Below, piece after piece: positions 6,494 to 14,106 of a stretch of 64,000 nucleotides of DNA. Location: assembly GCA_041662605.1 (NCBI GenBank), contig JBAZSD010000003.1:124001-188000 (forward strand), in the 5' to 3' direction. Under the pieces are notes generated by a model. It did no database searches, had not been told where the DNA came from, and saw only the letters and a list, made by a program, of their open reading frames with translations. Source of the stretch: Desulfomonilaceae bacterium (GTDB lineage: Bacteria; Desulfobacterota; Desulfomonilia; Desulfomonilales; Desulfomonilaceae). Positions within the stretch are counted from its first letter, which is position 1, and each line of letters starts with the position of its first letter. The position numbers were made by a program, and so were the translations under genes.

Positions 6494-8054
6494 TCTTGAG
6501 AGCCTCCACTTCCCGAACCGCTTTGGCCAGTTCATCCGGAGTTACATCATCCACACAAATAGGGGAACTCACTCCATCAAGCAGTACAAAATTTACTCGG
6601 CCATTTCGGTTCTTTTTGTCATTCATCATGATTTCCCATGCTTCTTCAGAAGGAGGCGCCAATACCAGTCCTGCCACAAACCGGCTCAACGTTGTCAGAA
6701 TTGACTCTGAAACAGCGCTACTAATCATCCCCCGACGCTCTGAGAGAGAAATCGCCACCATCATACCTACTGCCACGGCTGTCCCATGACTCAGGCGGTA
6801 GTTGCTAAAGCTCTCTACAGCGTGACCGTATGTGTGACCAAAATTCAGGATGCGCCGAAGCCCACTTTCCTTGAAATCTTTTCCCACAATTTCTACTTTT
6901 GTCGAAGCCGAGAGCCTGACGAGCCTTGCCAGACAAAGCATGTCACCTCGTAGCAAAGGAGTGATGTCTGTCTCTATAAATCCAGCGAGTTCATTATTAG
7001 CCACAAGTCCTGTTTTGTAGGCTTCAACCAGCCCCTCGGTCAGACATCTGGAGGGTAAAGTTCCCAATGCGGTCAGATCGAGAATTACGCGTGACGGCGA
7101 GGAAAAACAACCAACCGGATTTTTTACTGTCTTAAGATCAACAGCGGCCTTGCCACCTATTGCCGCGTCCACACAGCCTACAAGGGAAGTTGAAACCAAA
7201 ATGAACGGTATTCCTCGTTTGTAGGTTGAAGCCACAAACGCGCCCAGATCGGTCACCACCCCTCCCCCAATGGCGATTAGTAGTCCGTCCCTACCTATGT
7301 TGTCTCTCAGCATGACTTCATAAAGCCGGCTGGCGCTACCCAAAGTCTTAGATCTTTCCCCAGGTCGCAAAGCCACTATGGTGGCGTCTTCGAGGATAGG
7401 AGAGTATCGGTCCAAATGAAACTTGGAAACCCTTTTGTCAGTTACTACAATTTTCTTCCTCATTTTCAAGATATCGGAAAACTCGCAAGAAGCCCGCCAT
7501 GAAAGAATCAATGGATGTTCAGAATCCCCTAAGTTGACATTAATAGTCCGAGGCGATTCCAGCTTTTCACAAATTTCCAGGGCCAAGTTATCCGGCGTCT
7601 TATTGGAAGCATCAACCTTTAAGTCGCAATCTTCATAGGCCGGCGTTCGGCTGTGAAACAGAGTTTCAACTGACGGCCAGTCTTTCCACAGTGGTCTTTC
7701 CAGCGAATCTGCAGGACCTAGACGAGTCCGACAATCCTGTAACGGGGCCTGAAGATAAACTATTATTCCGGAATCGCGCATCATTGACCGATTCACGGGC
7801 CGGATGGGAGTCCCACCTCCAGTAGCCACCACGACCCTGTTTTGACTCGCGATTTCACCGAGAGCGGCTGTCTCTGCTTCACGGAACTTGTTCTCACCGA
7901 ATTGCTCAAAATAAGAGGCTACGCTCATGCCACTCCTACACGAAATGACTTCATCCATATCAACGAACCGGCGTTTGAGAAATTGGGCAAGTGTTCGAGC
8001 AACCGTAGATTTTCCGGCTCCCATAAAACCTGTGATATAAATATTCTCTTTCAT
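6486..8054 (-). CDS. aroKB: Fused shikimate kinase / 3-dehydroquinate synthase
   Basis: A single 522-residue frame joins two shikimate-pathway enzymes. Residues 1 to about 165 are shikimate kinase: P-loop GFMGAGKST (residues 9-17), DMDEVI, FREAETAAL and VVATGGGTP. Residues from about 175 are 3-dehydroquinate synthase: LRPGERSKT, IAIGGGVVTDLGAFVASTYKRGI, LVGCVDAAIGGKAAVDL, KNPVGCFSSP, and RRILNFGHTYGHAVE with metal ligands. The ATG at 8054 overlaps the aroE stop (ATGA). The enzymes catalyse non-consecutive steps (2 and 5), so direct channelling is not an obvious reason for the fusion. There is no frameshift or stop between the halves. Confidence 0.95.
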   Translation of the reverse strand: MKENIYITGFMGAGKSTVARTLAQFLKRRFVDMDEVISCRSGMSVASYFEQFGENKFREAETAALGEIASQNRVVVATGGGTPIRPVNRSMMRDSGIIVYLQAPLQDCRTRLGPADSLERPLWKDWPSVETLFHSRTPAYEDCDLKVDASNKTPDNLALEICEKLESPRTINVNLGDSEHPLILSWRASCEFSDILKMRKKIVVTDKRVSKFHLDRYSPILEDATIVALRPGERSKTLGSASRLYEVMLRDNIGRDGLLIAIGGGVVTDLGAFVASTYKRGIPFILVSTSLVGCVDAAIGGKAAVDLKTVKNPVGCFSSPSRVILDLTALGTLPSRCLTEGLVEAYKTGLVANNELAGFIETDITPLLRGDMLCLARLVRLSASTKVEIVGKDFKESGLRRILNFGHTYGHAVESFSNYRLSHGTAVAVGMMVAISLSERRGMISSAVSESILTTLSRFVAGLVLAPPSEEAWEIMMNDKKNRNGRVNFVLLDGVSSPICVDDVTPDELAKAVREVEALKNG

Positions 8055-8869
8055 GCGGACAAACCCAGGGGACCAAGAAAATTGTCCATATCGGGCTTTA
8101 AGCCCGTCCACAAATGGAAGCTGCGCCTCGCCTGAGCAGCCAGCATGTACAAACCATCCTGAAACTGAGCGCCGTTCCGCTGAGCTAAAAGCGACCAAAT
8201 GTTGTTTGATCGCCCATAATTGATATCTATCACGAGTTTGAGGCGCCTTAGAGGACCAGCGTCATCTAAAATAGAAGTCAGCTCTGAGCCCCCAGAATTC
8301 TCTGAAACAGCGCTGGTATTCACCAACAATATTGCTCTTCTCAAGATCTTCGGCGCATCCTCAAGAGGCACAGGCGATCCGCCGAGATTTTCCGTCAATT
8401 TTATGGCCTTCTCCAAAGTCCGGTTGATTACCATGATTTTGGCCCCACGGTCGTTCAGACTACAAATGACGGCTCTTGCCGCCCCACCGGCGCCTACAAT
8501 CGCAACATCGGAGTTTTCCGAATTGAACCCGCGGAAGTCAAGCAGGTCTCCAAACCCCCCAACATCAGTATTGTGGCCGATTGCGGACCCATTTTGAAAA
8601 ACAAGCGTGTTTACGGCTCCGACAGTCGCTGCTTCGTCCGAAAGACAGTCTAGATATGGAATAATAGCTTCCTTGTGCGGGACTGTAACGTTAACGCCGG
8701 AAAAACCGAGACACTTGATCGCATCGACAGCTTTTTCGAGGCCATGCGGCTTCACATTAACAGCGATATACATTGAATCCATGTCAAGTCTCGAAAAGAC
8801 CGAGTTGTGCATGCGAGGAGATAGAGACCTGTTGACACGTTCGTCGCCAATTACGCAGTAGATTTTCAT
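8051..8869 (-). CDS. aroE: Shikimate dehydrogenase (NADP+)
   Basis: Reduces 3-dehydroshikimate to shikimate. The 272 residues begin MKIYCVIGDERVNRSLSPRMHN (substrate-binding SLSP). They contain GVNVTVPHKEAI with the catalytic Lys, GAVNTLVF, GHNTDVGGF, and the nucleotide loop VAIVGAGGAARAVI followed by INRT, the NADP phosphate-binding region. The ATG at 8869 overlaps the aroA stop as ATGA, and the gene's own stop overlaps aroKB the same way, so translation coupling is likely along the block. Confidence 0.96.
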   Translation of the reverse strand: MKIYCVIGDERVNRSLSPRMHNSVFSRLDMDSMYIAVNVKPHGLEKAVDAIKCLGFSGVNVTVPHKEAIIPYLDCLSDEAATVGAVNTLVFQNGSAIGHNTDVGGFGDLLDFRGFNSENSDVAIVGAGGAARAVICSLNDRGAKIMVINRTLEKAIKLTENLGGSPVPLEDAPKILRRAILLVNTSAVSENSGGSELTSILDDAGPLRRLKLVIDINYGRSNNIWSLLAQRNGAQFQDGLYMLAAQARRSFHLWTGLKPDMDNFLGPLGLSA

Positions 8870-10131
8870 GCGGACAGATCTTTCATTACGTCAAAAAAAT
8901 CCGGATATGAAACCGCTACACAATCAAGATCCTTGATTCTGCTTTCTTCATGTCCGTTAAGACTGGCGAGCGCCAGTCCAATAGTGAGTGTCATGGCTAT
9001 CCTGTGATCACCGAAACTGTTTAACGTATTCGAATGCCTAAGTGTAGTAGGACCATGAACCAACAAATTGTCACCATCCAGATCAATTCTGGCCCCCATT
9101 TTCCCGAGTTCTGAAATCAAGGCCGAGATTCGGTCCGACTCCTTGATTCGCAGTTCCCCAATTTCCTCAAATACTGAGACACCATGGGCCTGTGTGGCCA
9201 ATAAGGTCAATATTGGAACTTCGTCGATCAACATAGGTAACTGGTCAGCTTTAACAAGACAAGGAGCCAACTTTCCTGAATAATTGGCTCTGATATGGCC
9301 CCACGGTTCCGGGTTGTCGTCCTTGTGTTCAATTTCAATATCAGCGCCCATTTCTCTTAGCTTTCCCAAAAAAGCCACTCGGGTTGGGTTCAGCAGAACT
9401 CGCTCACAGAGCATCTTACTTTGAGGAAGCATGATGGCCCCGCAAATAAAAAAAGCGGCTGAAGAAGGGTCTCCCGGAACTTCAAAAGTCTCAGGCAATT
9501 TTAATTCAGATCTCTTGACTGTCCATACACCCGAATCAAGAGAGATGTCAGCCCCGAGCATTTTCAGCATTCGTTCAGTGTGATCGCGACTTCTGACAGG
9601 TTCTTTAATTCTGGTTGAACCTTGAGCTTGAATTCCGGCAAGAAGAACCGCGCTTTTCAACTGTGCGCTCGCCACGGGCATTTCGAAATCGATTCCAGAT
9701 AAGCCTGATCCCTTTATCTTTACAGGAGGGGTTCCGGAAGGAGCGCATTCTATACCAGATCCCATCATTCGCAACGGTTCGGCCACTCTCTCCATGGGAC
9801 GTTTCATTATGGATTCATCACCCCAAAGCGTAGATTGCCCGGAGACTCCGGCAAGAATTCCCATGAGAAGTCGCATAGTCGTCCCTGAATTTTGGCAATC
9901 TATTGCTGTTGAACTTTTCAGCGAACGATTTGCGCCTGTCAGCTCGAGCCTTCCATCGGTAAAAACGGCTTTCACGCCGAGCTGTCTGACCGCGTTGACA
10001 GAGGTCATACAGTCCCGCGCCGTCGAAAAGTTCGAGACGGAGCACTTACCCTTAGCCAACAACGACAAAAGAGCTATACGATGAGATATGGATTTGTCGC
10101 CAGGAGGCGAGAATACACCCGATAAATTCAT
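8866..10131 (-). CDS. aroA: 3-phosphoshikimate 1-carboxyvinyltransferase (EPSP synthase)
   Basis: Joins shikimate-3-phosphate and phosphoenolpyruvate. At 421 residues it is full length. It starts with the PGDKSISHR motif and has QNSGTTMRLLMGILAG, PVASAQLKSAVLLAG, DPSSAAFF, LPMLIDEVPIL, LRIKESDRI and FGDHRIAMTL. The alanine after NSGTT is replaced by Met, as in many non-enteric bacterial enzymes. The ATG at 10131 overlaps the trpG stop (ATGA). Confidence 0.97.
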   Translation of the reverse strand: MNLSGVFSPPGDKSISHRIALLSLLAKGKCSVSNFSTARDCMTSVNAVRQLGVKAVFTDGRLELTGANRSLKSSTAIDCQNSGTTMRLLMGILAGVSGQSTLWGDESIMKRPMERVAEPLRMMGSGIECAPSGTPPVKIKGSGLSGIDFEMPVASAQLKSAVLLAGIQAQGSTRIKEPVRSRDHTERMLKMLGADISLDSGVWTVKRSELKLPETFEVPGDPSSAAFFICGAIMLPQSKMLCERVLLNPTRVAFLGKLREMGADIEIEHKDDNPEPWGHIRANYSGKLAPCLVKADQLPMLIDEVPILTLLATQAHGVSVFEEIGELRIKESDRISALISELGKMGARIDLDGDNLLVHGPTTLRHSNTLNSFGDHRIAMTLTIGLALASLNGHEESRIKDLDCVAVSYPDFFDVMKDLSA

Positions 10132-10715
10132 AGTTCGCTTTCCTTGGTAACATAGGCATTCAGGAAATTACTGAAAAGTTCCATTCCGTGTTCGGTAGCT
10201 ATTGATTCTGGATGGAATTGAACACCCTCGATTTTGAGTTCTGAGCTTCGCAGCCCCATCACTTCGCCTTCCGATGTCTTGGCTGTCACACGCAAAGGAG
10301 AGGACACAGTCTCGATTCTAACAACAAGAGAATGGTATCGCGCAGCGGGGAATGGGTTTGACAGACCAGTGTAGATTCCTAGAGAATCATGAAATATTTC
10401 CGAGATTTTCCCGTGCACCGGACGGATCGCCCTAGTCACGGTTGCGCCAAACACGCAGCCGATCGCCTGATGTCCCAGACATACGCCGAGTATCGGAATG
10501 ATCCCGTTATAAACCCTGATCACGTCGCAAGTAATCCCCGAATCCTCCGGCCTCCCAGGACCTGGAGAAATTATTATGGCTTCAGGATTCAATTCTGCGA
10601 TCTGTTGCGCTTCCATTTCATCATTACGAGCCACTTCAATCTTTTTACCCAGCTTTCCCAGGGACTGGACTATGTTAAAGGTGAAAGAATCATAATTGTC
10701 GATTATCAAAATCAT
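10128..10715 (-). CDS. trpG: Anthranilate synthase component II (glutamine amidotransferase)
   Basis: Supplies ammonia from glutamine to TrpE. The 195 residues show ILIIDNYDSFTFN, ISPGPGRPEDSG, the nucleophile Cys in GVCLGHQAIG (near residue 79) and the His-Glu pair in VQFHPESIATEHG. The ATG at 10715 overlaps the trpE stop (ATGA). Enzymes of this type can also serve PabB in folate synthesis. No other amidotransferase of this kind is visible in the window, so a dual role is possible. Confidence 0.94.
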   Translation of the reverse strand: MILIIDNYDSFTFNIVQSLGKLGKKIEVARNDEMEAQQIAELNPEAIIISPGPGRPEDSGITCDVIRVYNGIIPILGVCLGHQAIGCVFGATVTRAIRPVHGKISEIFHDSLGIYTGLSNPFPAARYHSLVVRIETVSSPLRVTAKTSEGEVMGLRSSELKIEGVQFHPESIATEHGMELFSNFLNAYVTKESEL

Positions 10716-12100
10716 GGCTGAACTCCCGTGGCCGATCGTAACGAGGCTATTCCATGGGCCGCTTTCCTCATAATTTCTTCATATTCAAAAACCGGTGATG
10801 AGTCCGCCACTATTCCGGCGCCGGCCTGCAATATGAATCGCTTGCCCAAGAATTGGATCATTCTTATGGCTATACATGTGTCCATGGTCGATCCGGGCCC
10901 CCAATAACCCACGGCTCCTCCGTATGGGCCTCTAGGCTCTGTTTCAAGGTCATCTATTATTTCCATTGCTTTTATTTTTGGCGCTCCGGAAACCGTGCCT
11001 GCGGGAAATCCTGCGATAAACGCATCCCATGCGTCTAAGCCTTCCCGTAAAACTCCTGTCACTTGTGACACTATGTGCATAACGTGACTGTATCTCTCCA
11101 CCGTCATGTACGGTTCGACTTTTACGGAGCCGTATTCACACACTCTTCCGGCGTCGTTTCTAGCCAGGTCAACGAGCATGATATGTTCGGCTCTTTCCTT
11201 TTCTGACCCCAACAACTCTTCCTCTAAAGCCTTGTCCTTGAAAGGATCGTTCGATCTACCTCTCGTGCCTGCTATCGGTCTTATCAAGACCTGCTTGCCT
11301 GTTAATTTTACAAGTGTTTCGGGAGACGCGCCTGCAACCTTAAAATCCCCAAAGTTCAAAAAGAACATATATGGCGAAGGACTATTAACTCTCATCCATC
11401 GGTAGACTTCCAATGGATCCACATCGATTTCTCCGGTGACCTGGTCGGAAAGAACAACCTGAAATATGTCACCATCCAGGATGCGCTCTTTCGCCTTTAG
11501 AACCGCTTCCACAAACTTTTCCTGAGCGGGGGAATCGATAAACATGTCAGATCGACTTTTATGTGAAACTACGCTTTGCCCTAATTTTTTTTCGATGAGA
11601 GCAAGTTTATTCTTACAATCCGCCTCATCTGATCCAATAGCGCAGATTGTCATTGTTCTATACAGATGGTCAAAAACCAGGAACTGCGACGGATAGCATA
11701 ACCAAGCTACTGGAAGATTTTTCGGAAGCGGGTTTGGTAGTCGCTCTACTAGGCGGATAGTGTCATAACCGACGTATCCGGCTAGAGAACCGACAAAAGG
11801 CAATTGTGGCAAGTCGGGGCAAAGCATGTCGTTCATAAGTTTCCGGGCGCATTTGAAGAATTCATTCGCTGAATGCTCTGAAACGCCTTCCGGCTCAGCG
11901 ACTTCTGTTCCTTTGTCTGAAAGAATTATTGAAGCCAGTGGATCCCAAGCGATAACAGAATATCGACCGATGCTCTCAACATTTTCACTGCTTTCAAAAA
12001 GGAACGAAACCTTTTCACCCACGCAGAGTTTCAAATATCCTGAAACAGGGGTTTCCAGATCAGCAAGTAATTCTTTGGACATAATTTTGAGCGCTGTCAA
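10712..12100 (-). CDS. trpE: Anthranilate synthase component I
   Basis: Makes anthranilate from chorismate and ammonia, the committed step to Trp. The 462 residues have the N-terminal FLFESSE segment (matching the LLES feedback site of TrpE), then DQVTGEIDVDPLEVYR, NSPSPYMFFLNFG, IRPIAGTRGR, FPAGTVSGAPKIKAMEIID and AGAGIVADSSP. The start is uncertain. TTG at 12100 has AGGA about 8-9 nt upstream, whereas an in-frame ATG at 12082 has no ribosome site; TTG is used here. The T-run of the leader terminator lies about 17 nt upstream. PabB is the alternative identity, but the Trp leader and trpG neighbour argue for TrpE. Confidence 0.93.
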   Translation of the reverse strand: MTALKIMSKELLADLETPVSGYLKLCVGEKVSFLFESSENVESIGRYSVIAWDPLASIILSDKGTEVAEPEGVSEHSANEFFKCARKLMNDMLCPDLPQLPFVGSLAGYVGYDTIRLVERLPNPLPKNLPVAWLCYPSQFLVFDHLYRTMTICAIGSDEADCKNKLALIEKKLGQSVVSHKSRSDMFIDSPAQEKFVEAVLKAKERILDGDIFQVVLSDQVTGEIDVDPLEVYRWMRVNSPSPYMFFLNFGDFKVAGASPETLVKLTGKQVLIRPIAGTRGRSNDPFKDKALEEELLGSEKERAEHIMLVDLARNDAGRVCEYGSVKVEPYMTVERYSHVMHIVSQVTGVLREGLDAWDAFIAGFPAGTVSGAPKIKAMEIIDDLETEPRGPYGGAVGYWGPGSTMDTCIAIRMIQFLGKRFILQAGAGIVADSSPVFEYEEIMRKAAHGIASLRSATGVQP

Positions 12101-12117
12101 AATGTGGTTCCTTTCCT

Positions 12118-12156
12118 AAAAAAACAAGGCCCACCGCAGATCAACGGTGGGCCTTG
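12118..12156 (-). terminator. trp leader attenuator terminator
   Basis: An 11-bp perfect stem (CAAGGCCCACC paired with GGTGGGCCTTG; 12146-12156 with 12125-12135) and 10-nt loop, followed on the minus strand by seven T residues (12118-12124). It sits between the Trp leader peptide and trpE. Its 5' arm (AGGCCCACCG, 12145-12154) can alternatively pair with leader bases CGGTGTGGTCT (12200-12210), giving 10 bp with one bulged U, a good antiterminator. Confidence 0.88.
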
Positions 12157-12187
12157 TCGTCATTTCCTGTTATATCGTCTAATCAGA

Positions 12188-12328
12188 TCAATACATGGCA
12201 GACCACACCGTTGGCGGAAAATGGCGCCAGCAATAATAAACACAAAACAATTTTCCCTTTTCAGACAGCATAGCGTCTGAGGACAGGAAGTTTGATAAGA
12301 TATCTTTATGTAGGATAAGGTTGGACAT
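12188..12328 (-). CDS. trpL: trp operon leader peptide (46 aa)
   Basis: A 46-codon frame runs from ATG 12328 to a TGA at 12188-12190. Its second half reads Phe-Cys-Val-Tyr-Tyr-Cys-Trp-Arg-His-Phe-Pro-Pro-Thr-Val-Trp-Ser-Ala-Met-Tyr, with Trp at residues 34 and 42. The first nucleotide of the Trp34 codon lies 19 nt before the antiterminator segment (12200-12210), and the terminator follows 32 nt after the stop. This fits ribosome-mediated attenuation of trpE-trpG-aroA-aroE-aroKB-aroC-aroQ. No strong ribosome site precedes the ATG. The Tyr-Tyr-X-Trp-Arg core is shared with the aroF leader, which suggests common descent or selection on the peptide itself. Confidence 0.8.
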   Translation of the reverse strand: MSNLILHKDILSNFLSSDAMLSEKGKLFCVYYCWRHFPPTVWSAMY

Positions 12329-12355
12329 TATATTCCGATTCTCTCTACTGCTTGT

Positions 12356-12384
12356 AAACTACCCCACCCCGGGCCTGCTGTCAA
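12356..12384 (-). promoter_or_regulatory. Promoter of the trp leader
   Basis: On the minus strand TTGACA (12379-12384) is separated by exactly 17 nt from TAGTTT (12356-12361), about 28 nt before the leader ATG. The -35 is perfect and the -10 is weak. No obvious TrpR operator was recognised. Confidence 0.6.
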
Positions 12385-12435
12385 GACCAACCTCATGTCT
12401 CTATGTTTAAGAAATCTGGAGGAGCCACTGTTGCG

Positions 12436-13299
12436 TCAAAACACAGTAATAGGGGTAGGAACAAACGTCAGCACGAAAAGAGCTATCGCTGTCCAGGCCA
12501 AAGCTCGACCCTTAGGGGATGGCTCAGAATATGTATCAACAGGCGGCGGATGTTTTAATCCGATGATCAGTGTCAGCGCTGCGAACATTATCCATCCTGG
12601 CCAGGTGAATATTCCCAAAGGTATAAGGGACCCAAATACCCCATAACTGACGTAGCGGGCTACCCTAGGCCCAAAGAGAGCGTAAATAACGTGACCACCA
12701 TCAAGTTGTCCCATGGGCAGCAGGTTCATTGCGGTTACAAAGAGGCCAAACCACGCTGCTATGGCTATGGGGTGAAGAATTATCACGGTTTGAAAAGATA
12801 ACTTGCCGAACCATATGAGAGAGGCCAATTCAAAAATTATCGATGTACCAAACGACAGGCCACTTCCTGATGTCTCCGCTCCAGCATGAATTTCAGAAAG
12901 ACTCATACCGACAAAAAGTAGAGGGATGGCCACTATGGCGCCGCACACCGGCCCAGCGGCCCCAACCTCTATCAAAGCCTGACGATCGGGAATCATGGAA
13001 CGAATCTTGATGAACGCTCCGAATGTCCCCACCGGTGGAATCGCTGGGATGAAAAAGGGGGGCGTCACATCTAAATGGCGACGTCTACCCGCAAGAAAAT
13101 GTCCCATTTCATGGACCAAAAGAATGGACATCAATGGAATTGAAAAGACTAGTCCATTGATGAAAAAAGAAAACCAGGAAGTGAACTCCTTATTGGCGTA
13201 CAACGCGCCTGCGACGGTCGTTGTCAATACCGTAACAAAAAATAGCGCAACGTTGATTAACCACGAACGTCGGATGGATTCAGCCTCCTTCAGCCACAA
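12436..13299 (-). CDS. Site-2 protease family (M50) membrane metalloprotease
   Basis: A multi-pass membrane protein with the zinc-binding HEMGH at residues 63-67 and the second M50 motif NLLPMGQLDGGH near residues 212-223. Hydrophobic segments flank both. Such proteases cut transmembrane segments, often to release regulators; the substrate here is unknown. It lacks a PDZ domain, so it is not a classical RseP. The frame opens with TTG at 13299, overlapping the HU gene by 20 nt. A strong AAGGAGG sits inside the overlap with no good start codon just after it, so the exact start is uncertain. It is probably cotranscribed with the HU gene. Confidence 0.85.
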   Translation of the reverse strand: MWLKEAESIRRSWLINVALFFVTVLTTTVAGALYANKEFTSWFSFFINGLVFSIPLMSILLVHEMGHFLAGRRRHLDVTPPFFIPAIPPVGTFGAFIKIRSMIPDRQALIEVGAAGPVCGAIVAIPLLFVGMSLSEIHAGAETSGSGLSFGTSIIFELASLIWFGKLSFQTVIILHPIAIAAWFGLFVTAMNLLPMGQLDGGHVIYALFGPRVARYVSYGVFGSLIPLGIFTWPGWIMFAALTLIIGLKHPPPVDTYSEPSPKGRALAWTAIALFVLTFVPTPITVF

Positions 13300-13564
13300 G
13301 CTTTTTCAGCGCCGCAGACGCGCTAAACTTGGGAGACTTGCCACCTGGAATCTTGATCTTTTCGCCAGTTTTAGGATTTGTCCCCATTCTCTCTTTTTTA
13401 TCAATGACTCTGAATGTCCCAAGGTCAGGAATACGAATCATGGCTTCCGTTGTGTTCAATGAATCCTGAATAGCCTTGACGACTGATTTTAGCGCTATTG
13501 CAGCCGATTTCTTAGTTATCCCGGCTTCCTGGGCAATCAAATCTACTACTTCAGATGTCCTCAC
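13280..13564 (-). CDS. hup: HU-family DNA-binding protein
   Basis: A small basic nucleoid protein that bends DNA. The 94 residues match HU throughout: an N-terminal helical pair (VVDLIAQEAGITKKSAAIALKSVV), the dimer core IPDLGTFRV, and the DNA-contacting arm MGTNPKTGEKIKIPGGKSPKF. GTG at 13564 is chosen because GGAGG lies 7 nt upstream; a TTG one codon earlier is possible but too close. The upstream minus strand has TTGACA with a weak, short-spaced TATAAC, so a promoter near 13620-13650 is plausible. Confidence 0.94.
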   Translation of the reverse strand: MRTSEVVDLIAQEAGITKKSAAIALKSVVKAIQDSLNTTEAMIRIPDLGTFRVIDKKERMGTNPKTGEKIKIPGGKSPKFSASAALKKLVAEGG

Positions 13565-13749
13565 CAATACACCTCCAATTAAAACTTAATTTATTCAATA
13601 TGTTACAATAACCTGAGTCACCGCATGTTATAGACAAACATGTCGATTGTCAAGTTCAGCCTGCCATTGTCGCACAGTACGTTATTTCATGCCAGTTTCC
13701 TGCTATCGACTGATGAAAATCAGTGCGACGGAATTAAGTCAGTTTTTGC

Positions 13750-13778
13750 TTGACAAGCATCGTCACACAACTTAATCG
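13750..13778 (+). promoter_or_regulatory. Putative promoter for the 13811 gene
   Basis: TTGACA (13750-13755), a 17-nt spacer, then TAATCG (13773-13778), about 33 nt before the ATG at 13811. The -35 is consensus, the -10 is partial. It is divergent from the HU gene. Confidence 0.45.
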
Positions 13779-13810
13779 AACAGAGTAGTTAAAAACAGTG
13801 AGACATTTGT

Positions 13811-14077
13811 ATGAACGATTCTGATGTGTTATTTAAACTGGAAGACTTGGCTAGCCGTTTAGGGGTCCAGCTTCGTTACGAAAACCTTTCCCGGGGACCC
13901 ATTCGGGCCATGCGTGGCTATTGTAGACTAGATACTAATCATATGATCCTGATTGACAAGAATGATTCAAGAAAAAGAAAGATAAAACTCCTCGCTCGTT
14001 CTTTACAAAGATTTGATCTGGAAACTGTTTTTGTTCCCCCAGCTCTCCGTCGTATAATAAATTTGACCAGCAAGTGA
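13811..14077 (+). CDS. Conserved small protein of unknown function (88 aa)
   Basis: No function can be assigned. The sequence is mixed alpha/beta with no signal peptide or membrane segment. It has an N-terminal helix (KLEDLASRLGVQLRYE), a central SRGPIRAMRGYCRLDTNHMILIDKN region that looks like a beta hairpin, and a C-terminal LQRFDLETVFVPPALRRII motif. Compact unlinked proteins with a similar LE-x-V-x-PPALRR ending occur in other deltaproteobacteria (from memory of the family pattern). It has its own promoter candidate and precedes a dynamin-like GTPase after a 29-nt gap, so the two may be cotranscribed. Confidence 0.75.
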   Translation: MNDSDVLFKLEDLASRLGVQLRYENLSRGPIRAMRGYCRLDTNHMILIDKNDSRKRKIKLLARSLQRFDLETVFVPPALRRIINLTSK

Positions 14078-14106
14078 AAATTCATCCAATGATCATTGGC
14101 TAGAAT

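Noticed and set aside
12269..12328. Internal Met codon 20 as the true start of the Trp leader
   Set aside because: It has no ribosome site; the ATG at 12328 is nearer the promoter, and either choice keeps the Trp codons and the mechanism.
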